Source: Archangium sp.
GTDB taxonomy: Bacteria; Myxococcota; Myxococcia; Myxococcales; Myxococcaceae
NCBI GenBank assembly: GCA_016792935.1
Contig: JAEUJS010000423.1
Coordinates: forward strand, 1-34,412
DNA length: 34,412 bases
Direction: 5' to 3'
The notes under the pieces were generated by a model. The model searched no databases, had not been told where the DNA came from, and saw only the letters and a list, made by a program, of their open reading frames with translations. Below, piece by piece: positions 9,875 through 16,580 of the stretch. The position numbers were made by a program, and so were the translations under genes. Each line of letters begins with the position of its first letter. The first letter of the stretch is position 1.

Positions 9875-11359
9875 ATGCGCGCTCTGTCCTTGAGCTGTGC
9901 CCTCATCGCGTCCGCGGCGTTCGCACAAACGAAAGCGCCCCCGCCCGATTGGAAGCCGTCCGTTGCCTACGAGCTGATCGACTTTGCGCTCGAAGCGACG
10001 GCCCGCGAAATCGAACGCGTCGGAGCGAGACCCACCATCAATTCTCGCGAGCTCTTCCTCGCAGCCGCCGCGATGTACGACGCATGGTCGCTCTACGACG
10101 CGAAGGCGAACGCCTCGCACGCCACTCCAGCGATTCCGCGCGCCGTTGCTGCGTTGAGGACCGACGCGAATCGACACAAGGCGATGTTGTCAGCGCTGCG
10201 CACCGTGCTGCTCGACCTCTACCCAACGCAGAAGGACTTCATCGAAGGCGAGTGCAACAAGCGCGGCTTCTCGGCGAAGGGCGCCGCAGAGCAGCTCGGA
10301 GCGAAGGCCGGCCAACGCATCATCGACGCGCGCCGCCGCGACGGTGCGAATCAGCTCGGAGATGAGCGCGGATCCAAAGACGCGACCGCGTACGGCGACT
10401 ACACGTTCTACGCACCGGTGAACGGGCCGGACAAAGTCATCGACCACGACCGCTGGCAGCCGATTCCCTTCACGCTCGACGACGGCAAGGTCATCCGCCC
10501 CGGCTTCCTGACGCCGCACTGGTACCGCGTGCAGACGTTCGCGTTGAAGAGCGCGGATCAGTTCCGTCCCGGGCCTCCGCCGAAATACGGGAGCGAGCAG
10601 CTGAAGAAGGAAGTCGACGAGGTGCTCAAGCTCAACGCCTCGCTGACGCCCGAGCAGAAGGCCACCGTGGAGTTCATGCGCGATGGTCCACGGAGCACCG
10701 GGCAGTCGGGGCATTGGCTGCGGTTCGCGCAGGCCGTCTCGCGTCGCGACAAACACTCGCTCGAAAAAGACGTGAAGCTCTTCTTCGCGGTCGCGGCCTC
10801 GTGCTTCGACGCCTTCATCGCCGCGTGGGACACCAAGCGCGCCTACGACTCGGTGCGCCCGTGGACCCTGGTGCGCCTCTATTACGCGGGGAAGAAGGTG
10901 CGCGGCTGGCTCGGGCCCGGCCTCGGCGTCGGAGAAGTGCCGGCGGAGAAGTGGGCGCCCTACTCTCCTGCGTCGTTCGTGACGCCGCCGTTTCCCGGGT
11001 ACGTGAGCGGACACTCGACGGTCAGCGGCGCGGCGGCGAAGACCCTCGCGCTCTTCACCGGGTCCGACCGCTTCGAAGACGAAGACGCGCGCCGTGCCGG
11101 CTCGCTCACCGAGAAGGGCGCGTCGCACGCGTTGATGATGAGCGTCGACGGAAAGAAGGCGAGCGGTGACGAGAAGGCGTGTGACGTGGTGCTTGGGTTG
11201 CCCACCTTCAGCGCGACGGCCGAGATGGCGGGCTGGAGCCGCGTGCTCGGCGGGTACCACATTCAGTCAGACAACCTCGCAGGCCTCGCCCTGGGAAAGC
11301 AGGTCGCCGACGTCGCGTGGGCGAAGAGCGCCGCGCTCTTCGACGGCAAGAGCGAGTGA
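9875..11359 (+). CDS. Exported vanadium-dependent haloperoxidase / PAP2-type acid phosphatase family enzyme
   Basis: 494 residues from ATG 9875 (TTG 9866 also in frame). A Sec signal (MRALSLSCALIASAAFAQ) ends at AFAQ. The C-terminal half carries the vanadate/phosphate-binding signature: K321 and R328 in DTKRAYDSVRPWT, FPGYVSGHSTVSG with His380, and R456-x5-H462 in SRVLGGYHIQSD. This is the arrangement of vanadium chloroperoxidase-like enzymes, which oxidise halides with hydrogen peroxide; the same fold serves phosphatases. The length and all-helical N-terminal half fit the bacterial VHPO-like family better than small PAP2 phosphatases. Expected periplasmic or secreted. It is followed 15 bases later by a small membrane-protein gene, so the two are likely co-transcribed. 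Halide use versus phosphatase activity is not decided. Confidence 0.85.
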   Translation: MRALSLSCALIASAAFAQTKAPPPDWKPSVAYELIDFALEATAREIERVGARPTINSRELFLAAAAMYDAWSLYDAKANASHATPAIPRAVAALRTDANRHKAMLSALRTVLLDLYPTQKDFIEGECNKRGFSAKGAAEQLGAKAGQRIIDARRRDGANQLGDERGSKDATAYGDYTFYAPVNGPDKVIDHDRWQPIPFTLDDGKVIRPGFLTPHWYRVQTFALKSADQFRPGPPPKYGSEQLKKEVDEVLKLNASLTPEQKATVEFMRDGPRSTGQSGHWLRFAQAVSRRDKHSLEKDVKLFFAVAASCFDAFIAAWDTKRAYDSVRPWTLVRLYYAGKKVRGWLGPGLGVGEVPAEKWAPYSPASFVTPPFPGYVSGHSTVSGAAAKTLALFTGSDRFEDEDARRAGSLTEKGASHALMMSVDGKKASGDEKACDVVLGLPTFSATAEMAGWSRVLGGYHIQSDNLAGLALGKQVADVAWAKSAALFDGKSE

Positions 11360-11374
11360 GCGATACTGGCGCGC

Positions 11375-11881
11375 ATGAAAATGCTCCTGCTGGTTGCGGT
11401 GTTGATGGCGCCGGCGGCCTGGGCGTCGGACTTTGGCGGCGGTGGCAGTGACGCGAGCTGCGGGGCGTCGTGCGCGACGACCATCGGCGTCACGGTCGGC
11501 ATCACGTTCGGGCTCGATCTGATCATCGACGTCGTCAACCTCATCAATTTCATCCCCGGCGGGTACCTCAAGCCGGGGTGGGGCATTCTTCAGGGTCTGT
11601 GGGGCCTGGGGCACGTGGCGCTCGGCGGCATGTTGACCGGCATCGGCATTCTCGCGGCGATTCTGCAGTCACCGACTGCGGGCAACTTCCTCGGCATCGG
11701 GCTCGTCATGCTCGCCGAGGGCATCTTCCTGGTCGTCATCGCCATCGCGAGCGGCGTGCGCTTCGTGCAGGACAAAATCAGGGAACGCGAAGAGCGCCGA
11801 CACCCTGCGGTGCCCGTCGTGTCTGGCTTCATCGACCCACGCGGCAACGGCGCGTTCGCCACGCTCGGCTGGCAATTCTGA
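11375..11881 (+). CDS. Small exported membrane protein of unknown function
   Basis: 168 residues from ATG 11375 (second Met two codons on). A signal peptide (MKMLLLVAVLMAPAAWAS) is followed by a Gly/Ser/Cys stretch (two Cys in SCGASC) and three hydrophobic segments at about 35-60, 70-95 and 105-130. The last part (RFVQDKIREREERR, then a GFIDPRGNGAFATLGWQF end) is charged and ends in an aromatic residue. It starts 15 bases after the haloperoxidase gene, with the aldo/keto reductase 24 bases further on, so the three may form an operon. No family recognised. Confidence 0.75.
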   Translation: MKMLLLVAVLMAPAAWASDFGGGGSDASCGASCATTIGVTVGITFGLDLIIDVVNLINFIPGGYLKPGWGILQGLWGLGHVALGGMLTGIGILAAILQSPTAGNFLGIGLVMLAEGIFLVVIAIASGVRFVQDKIREREERRHPAVPVVSGFIDPRGNGAFATLGWQF

Positions 11882-11905
11882 ACCCCACGCGGTTAGTCAC
11901 CGCGC

Positions 11906-12940
11906 ATGGAAAACAGACTCCTCGGTGGTTCGGGCTTGAAGGTGCCGGTGCTCTCGCTCGGCACGGGCACGTTTGGCGGCAGCAACGAGTTCTTCAAGGG
12001 CTTCGGTCAGGCTGACCTCGCGCAGGCCACCCGCATGGTGGACCTGTGTCTCGATGCGGGCGTGACGATGTTCGATTCTGCCGACGTGTACTCGGGCGGC
12101 GTCGCCGAAGAGCTGCTCGGCAAGGCGCTCGCGGGCCGTCGCAACCGGGCGTTGATTTCCACCAAGGCGACGTTTCGCTTCGGCAAGGGCCCGAACGACA
12201 CGGGCAGCTCGCGCCATCACTTGATCGACGCGGTGCACGGAGCGCTGCGGCGGCTCGGCACCGACTACATCGATCTCTTTCAGCTGCACGGGTTCGACGC
12301 GCTGACGCCGGTGGAAGAAGTGCTCAGCACGCTCGATGGCTTCGTGCGCGAGGGAAAGGTCCGCTACCTCGGCTGCTCGAACTTCTCGGGCTGGCACTTG
12401 ATGAAGTCGCTCGCGGTGGCCGACGCGCGCAACCTCACGCGCTACGTCGCGCATCAGGCGTACTACTCGCTCGTCGGTCGCGAGTTCGAGTGGGAACTGA
12501 TGCCGCTCGGCCTCGACCAACGCGTGGGCACGGTGGCGTGGAGCCCGCTCGGCTGGGGACGGCTGACGGGGAAGATTCGGCGCGGCCTGCCGCTGCCTGA
12601 AGTGTCGCGTCTGCAGAACAAGGCGACGGCCGATGGTGGCCCGCAGGTGCCGGACGAGCTGTTGTTCCGCGTGGTCGACGCGCTCGATGAGGTCGCGAAG
12701 GAGACGGGGAAGACCGTGCCGCAGGTCGCGCTGAACTGGGTCGCCTCGCGGCCGGGCGTCTCGACGGTCATCATGGGCGCGCGCGACGAGAAGCAGCTCG
12801 CGCAGAACCTCGAGTCGATCGGCTGGTCGCTCACGGAAGCGCAGCGCGCGAAGTTGGACGCGGCGAGCAAGGTGCCGATGACGTACCCGTACTGGCACCA
12901 GGCGCAGTTCGTGGAACGCAATCCCTTCCCGGTTCGCTGA
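11906..12940 (+). CDS. Aldo/keto reductase
   Basis: 344 residues from ATG 11906, normal length for the family. The catalytic tetrad is visible: Asp in TMFDSADVYSGG, Tyr four residues later, Lys in ALISTKATF, His in LFQLHGFDAL. The C-terminal NADPH-binding segment (STVIMGARDEKQLAQNLESI) is well preserved, and the N-terminal GLKVPVLSLGTGTFGG matches the usual first strand and loop. It should reduce aldehydes or ketones with NAD(P)H in the cytoplasm; the sequence is of the YajO/TAS-like group that includes many proteins of unknown natural substrate. No signal peptide. Probably co-transcribed with the two preceding genes. Confidence 0.93.
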   Translation: MENRLLGGSGLKVPVLSLGTGTFGGSNEFFKGFGQADLAQATRMVDLCLDAGVTMFDSADVYSGGVAEELLGKALAGRRNRALISTKATFRFGKGPNDTGSSRHHLIDAVHGALRRLGTDYIDLFQLHGFDALTPVEEVLSTLDGFVREGKVRYLGCSNFSGWHLMKSLAVADARNLTRYVAHQAYYSLVGREFEWELMPLGLDQRVGTVAWSPLGWGRLTGKIRRGLPLPEVSRLQNKATADGGPQVPDELLFRVVDALDEVAKETGKTVPQVALNWVASRPGVSTVIMGARDEKQLAQNLESIGWSLTEAQRAKLDAASKVPMTYPYWHQAQFVERNPFPVR

Positions 12941-13003
12941 AGTCACCAGCCACGACGGTCAGGGACTGTGGCGCCGTGCTTCGAGGCGATTAACTCTTCG
13001 CCC

Positions 13004-13549
13004 ATGCTCCGCTCCGTCAGCCGCGAGGACGCTCTGCTCGAGAAGGCCTGGGCGCTTCCGAGTGCGCAGAAGTACGCGCCGCTGCTCTCGCAGAGCTGGC
13101 GGTCCATCTGCGGCCCGACGAGCGTGGCGAACGTCCTTCGCTCCATCGGAGTGAAGAGCGGCAACAACCCGTTCAGCCGCTTCGGTGTGCGCGCGATGTC
13201 GCTCGATCAGATCGCCGACGAGTCACGTCCGCTGCTCCCGAGTGAGTGGTCGGTGCACACGGTGCGACTCCCGAGCGTCGGTGCCCTGCGCGAAGAGCTG
13301 CACCGCGCGAATCAGCCGACGCACCGCTTCATCGTGAATTTCTCGCGGCAGCCGATCTTCGGGCATGGTGGTGGGCACCACTCTCCGATCGGCGGCTACC
13401 TCGAGACCGAAGATCTCGTCTTGGTGCTCGACGTGAACGCCGGCTACGGCCCGTGGCTGGTCAGCGCGCAGAAGTTGTTCGACGCGGTGAACACGTTCGA
13501 TCGCGGCGACGGTCAGTCGCGCGGGCTTGCGCGCTTCGATCGCACGTAA
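13004..13549 (+). CDS. Phytochelatin synthase-like cysteine protease
   Basis: 181 residues from ATG 13004 (a GTG at 12968 would add 12 residues of unlikely sequence). The papain-like triad of phytochelatin synthases is in place: Cys36 in QSWRSICGPTSVANVLRSIG, His125 in GGGHHSPIGGYLE and Asp143 in LVLVLDVNAGYGPWLV. HxSPIGGY and LDV are near-diagnostic. Plant enzymes have a second C-terminal domain; this one-domain form matches bacterial homologues, which mainly split glutathione to gamma-Glu-Cys and Gly rather than polymerise phytochelatins (known for Nostoc alr0975). It is shorter than that homologue (about 240 residues) and seems to lack a Sec signal. No metal-resistance gene is near. The 560-bp gene-free inverted-repeat region follows. 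Confidence 0.85.
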   Translation: MLRSVSREDALLEKAWALPSAQKYAPLLSQSWRSICGPTSVANVLRSIGVKSGNNPFSRFGVRAMSLDQIADESRPLLPSEWSVHTVRLPSVGALREELHRANQPTHRFIVNFSRQPIFGHGGGHHSPIGGYLETEDLVLVLDVNAGYGPWLVSAQKLFDAVNTFDRGDGQSRGLARFDRT

Positions 13550-13587
13550 CAACGCTCACGAACAGCAGCTTTGAGGTTGAAGATTTT

Positions 13588-14084
13588 GGTGTGGCGAACA
13601 CCGTGCGAGAGCCGCGCTTGCCTCTCGAGCCTCTGACGAATTCCTTTCTCATTCGCGCCAGGAGCACGCAGCGGCTTCCCCTCGCGCTCAACGCATTTTG
13701 AGCTCCCGCACTCCCTTTCCCTCCAATGTCACTTCGGATGGGTGCCGCTGCTGACTTCACGCTCGCCTCGCGCCATTGAGGTTTCACGGCTCTCGCCGAA
13801 CGACCCAGCGCCACCTCTGCTCAGACGCGATGTCTGTCATTGCGCTCGAAGCCAATGAACGAGGACGCAATGCCGGAGGACCACATCGGGACTCCGCGTT
13901 CGTGACGAGCGTGAAGTCGGCACCAACGCCCATCCAAAGTGACATTGGAGGGGAAGGGAGTGCGGGAGCTCAAAAATGCGTGAGCGCGCGGGGGAGGCAT
14001 GGCGCGCTGTTGGCGCGAATCAGACAGGAATTCGTTCGAAGCCCGAGAGGCACGCTCACCGTTCGGTACACCGTCGCCCACACC
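13588..14084. repeat. Large imperfect inverted repeat in a gene-free region
   Basis: The segment 13550-14111 contains no convincing gene. Its left part (13588-13766) is the imperfect reverse complement of its right part (13905-14084), about 180 bases per arm at roughly 75-80% identity by eye, separated by about 138 bases. Shared blocks include GAGCGTGAAGTC, AGTGACATTGGAGGG, GGGAGTGCGGGAGCTCAAAA and GGAATTCGT. The loop holds a smaller CATTGCG/CGCAATG pair (13838-13844, 13866-13872). Short frames on either strand encode similar peptides only because the arms are homologous. It may be two inverted copies of a dispersed non-coding repeat, a decayed miniature element, or a structured RNA. No terminal target duplication was identified. 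Confidence 0.75.
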
Positions 14085-14111
14085 AACCACTTCGACCCAA
14101 TGCCGTTCCGC

Positions 14112-14762
14112 TCACACGTCGCGTGACACCGCGACGGCCGCAGTCGGCAACCGGAGCAACGCGACGCGCATCGCAGGCTTCGCAGTCACCACGGGTGGCT
14201 CCAACGACTCGACCCGAATCGCGCGCGCCCCGGGATCGAACACGCCACCGATGAACAACTTGAGGCCAGCCTCCTTGAGCGCCCACACCGCTGCCTGACT
14301 CTGCACCGAAGCAAAGGCCCCGCACGCATCGGCCTCGCCGGCGCTGAATACCCGCCTCGCAATTCGCGCGATGCGCACGCCATCGACGTCGTCACACACA
14401 TCGACCCCCACGCGATCGCCCGCCGCGGCAGCCACCGCCCACCCCTTCGTATGACTGATGTTCAGCACCAGGCCCGCACGCGGCTCGCCGTCGACGAGCA
14501 CTTGCGGAGCACCCGACTCGAGCGGCACCACCTGAGTCCGCTCCGCCGGAAGCCCGAACGCCTCATCGAGCAACCGCTTGGCGACGCGACGCCCAGCGAG
14601 CCATTCCGAGCGACGCAGCGGCCACGGCATGTCGGCCAGCAGCGCGGTCTCGCGCGGCCCGAGCGTCACCGCGACCTCACCCTCTTCGCGCGCCTCGGCG
14701 AGCACGAAGGCGCCGAGCACTTCCTGCACCACGCCAGGTTTCAAAGGAACGCCCGGACCCAT
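14112..14762 (-). CDS. 4'-phosphopantetheinyl transferase superfamily protein (Sfp type)
   Basis: 216 residues from ATG 14762, typical Sfp-type length. Motifs: the coenzyme A loop NISHTKGWAVAA (His104), the metal motif RVGVDVCDD (Asp121), FSAGE with Glu143, and WALKEAGLKL (W160, K163, E164, K168). Such enzymes transfer the phosphopantetheine arm of coenzyme A onto a Ser of acyl- or peptidyl-carrier proteins. The residue that is Glu in Sfp (GIDIE) is Cys123 here, followed by Asp124-Asp125, so metal binding may differ. No polyketide, NRPS or fatty-acid gene is in the window. It lies 9 bases downstream of the Pro-rich repeat protein and is probably co-transcribed with it. Cytoplasmic. Confidence 0.88.
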   Translation of the reverse strand: MGPGVPLKPGVVQEVLGAFVLAEAREEGEVAVTLGPRETALLADMPWPLRRSEWLAGRRVAKRLLDEAFGLPAERTQVVPLESGAPQVLVDGEPRAGLVLNISHTKGWAVAAAAGDRVGVDVCDDVDGVRIARIARRVFSAGEADACGAFASVQSQAAVWALKEAGLKLFIGGVFDPGARAIRVESLEPPVVTAKPAMRVALLRLPTAAVAVSRDV

Positions 14763-14771
14763 CAGCGCTGA

Positions 14772-15602
14772 TCAGCCCAGGTCATCATCGAGGCTGAAGT
14801 CAGGCACCTTCGCTTCGGCCTGCTTCATCTTCGACTTCACGAACGTGTCTTCCGCGGCGCTGCTGGTCGCCTTCTGCGGCTTCACCTTGTTGCCCTGCGC
14901 CGCGCGACCGAGCGCCGAGTCGGTGATGCCGAGGTGACGAATCTGCGCCTGCAACCGCTCCACGTCGAACACCGGAGCTTCGTCACTCTCACTGGGCTCC
15001 TGCGGTTGCGGAGGTGGCCGAGCGGGCGAGCCCGTCGTCGGCTTGTGCGCGGGCTGCGAACCGCTCCCCGGCTTGAACGCGGGATTGGTGCCCGTGGTGC
15101 TCGCCCCGAGCGGCTTGAACGCGGGATTGCTCTGAGTGCCACCCGAAGAGGCGAGCGGCTTGAACGCGGGGTTCGTCCCCGTCGTCCCGCGTGGAGGCGT
15201 GTTGAGCGGCTTGAACGCCGGGTTGCTCTGAGTGCCGCCCGCGGCATTGAGCGGCTTGAAGTTGCCCGTCGCGGAGCCAGAAGAAGGCGCCGACGGCTTG
15301 TAGGCGGGCTGCGTGCCGGTCGCGGGCTTCGCGTTGGGCTGCAGCGGCGCAAACGAGCCCGTCTGACCCGGCTGCCGCGGCGGAGCGCTCGGCCGGAACG
15401 CCAGCTGCGCACCCGTCATCGGCTTGAGCGGCGGCGCTTCGGCGCGCTCGCGTTCCTTGAGGGACAGCGGCTGATCAGGTTTGCCCGTGAGCTGATTCGC
15501 ACGGCGGATCAGCGACGACGTCTCACCCGTCGACATCTCGTCGAAAGGAAACAGGTCCGCGGGCGGATCCTTCGGGTCGTTCTCGGAAGCCACAGCAACC
15601 AC
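14772..15602 (-). CDS. Low-complexity Pro-rich repeat protein (NPAFKPL repeats)
   Basis: About 276 residues from GTG 15602. GTG 15593 and ATG 15536 are alternatives, and no clear ribosome site decides. The hydrophobic stretch just upstream (FLGLASVVAVA) might belong to a signal peptide begun at an unseen start. The centre (15060-15420) is a string of imperfect 14-18-residue units with the core (T/S)NPAFKPL, separated by Gly/Ser/Thr-rich spacers. The C-terminal 70 residues are mixed and acidic, ending in VPDFSLDDDLG. It reads as a disordered scaffold with short linear motifs. It precedes the phosphopantetheinyl transferase by 9 bases. No enzymatic motif or known family recognised. Confidence 0.7.
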   Translation of the reverse strand: MVAVASENDPKDPPADLFPFDEMSTGETSSLIRRANQLTGKPDQPLSLKERERAEAPPLKPMTGAQLAFRPSAPPRQPGQTGSFAPLQPNAKPATGTQPAYKPSAPSSGSATGNFKPLNAAGGTQSNPAFKPLNTPPRGTTGTNPAFKPLASSGGTQSNPAFKPLGASTTGTNPAFKPGSGSQPAHKPTTGSPARPPPQPQEPSESDEAPVFDVERLQAQIRHLGITDSALGRAAQGNKVKPQKATSSAAEDTFVKSKMKQAEAKVPDFSLDDDLG

Positions 15603-15656
15603 AGACGCTAACCCAAGAAAGAGATCGATTTCACACCCCAGCCGTTGAGGTGTCGC

Positions 15657-16580
15657 ATGCGCCTCCCTGCCCTCTTGCTGTCCCTCTGTGCCAGCGTTGC
15701 CTTCGCTCAGTACAACCCGCTCGCTGGCCACAACGCCCCGGCCGCCAGTGAGTCAGTGAAGGTCGAACGGCGCGCGAAAGACGGCACCGTTTCCTTCGAC
15801 ACCGAGCAGCGCCCGGTCAACGTGAAGCGCGACAGCTACGGCAACGCGGCAGGCGCGCAATACGACCTCGCGGTCGACGGCGCGTTCGACGGACAAACGG
15901 TCTTGGTGGTCGACCTCTACCGGCAGGACTTCAGCCTCGCGGCGGCGGCCATCAAGACCAAGGGCTTCTCGGTGGTGCGCTACCAGAACGTGCCGCCCCT
16001 CGAGGAGTTCGAGAAGGCGCTCAGCAAGTCGAACCAGTTCTGGATCATCGCCAGCTGCGACGACGCGGTGTACCTGAGCAAGGCGCACCAGATGGCGGTG
16101 AAGAAGTTCTTCGACGCGGGCCACGGCGTGTACCTCTGGGGAGACAACGACCCGTGCAACGCCGACGCCGACTCGCTCGCGCAGATGCTCATCGACGCGC
16201 GCGTGAAGGGAAATCTCCCCGGCGACCAGGTCGTGTCGCGCAGCGATGGGCCGGGCAAGCCGGGTGTGGTGCGCGAGCACCTGCTCTCGACCGGAGTGGA
16301 GAACGTCTACGAGGGCGTCACCGTCGCCACCGTGAAGCCCGCGGGCAAGATGACGCCGGTCATCTACGGCTCGGCCGGCAATCTCGTCGCGGCCGCGTTC
16401 GAGTCGAACGGCAAGCGCCTCCTCGTCGACGGCGGCTTCACCCGCCTCTCGTACAAGTGGGACTCGGCGGGCACCAACCGCTACATCATGAACGCCGCCG
16501 CGTGGCTCGCGAACTACGAGCGCTTCGGCAACGACGTGGTCGCCGACTCGTTCAAGAAGGCGACCGGGAAGAAGCAGTAA
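15657..16580 (+). CDS. Exported protein of unknown function with a possible GATase1/ThuA-like fold
   Basis: 307 residues from ATG 15657. Sec signal MRLPALLLSLCASVAFAQ with probable cleavage at AFAQ. The mature protein has an alternating strand-helix pattern: QTVLVVDLYRQDF, GFSVVRYQNV, QFWIIASCDDAVYLS, AGHGVYLWGDNDPCN, GKRLLVDGGFTRLSYKW. The order of strands plus the Cys and a glycine-rich turn recall class I glutamine-amidotransferase-like or ThuA-like folds, but no catalytic triad can be assigned with confidence. Expected periplasmic. Its stop codon (16578-16580) abuts the stop of the convergent metalloprotease gene with no base between, so the transcripts must overlap. It diverges from the NPAFKPL-repeat gene. 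Confidence 0.75.
   Translation: MRLPALLLSLCASVAFAQYNPLAGHNAPAASESVKVERRAKDGTVSFDTEQRPVNVKRDSYGNAAGAQYDLAVDGAFDGQTVLVVDLYRQDFSLAAAAIKTKGFSVVRYQNVPPLEEFEKALSKSNQFWIIASCDDAVYLSKAHQMAVKKFFDAGHGVYLWGDNDPCNADADSLAQMLIDARVKGNLPGDQVVSRSDGPGKPGVVREHLLSTGVENVYEGVTVATVKPAGKMTPVIYGSAGNLVAAAFESNGKRLLVDGGFTRLSYKWDSAGTNRYIMNAAAWLANYERFGNDVVADSFKKATGKKQ

Noticed and set aside
13461..14126. Two short frames on opposite strands with similar peptides (SDIGG-E/K-GSAGAQ)
   Set aside because: The similarity follows from the DNA inverted repeat; arms contain frame-changing indels outside the matching stretch and no ribosome site or family was seen.
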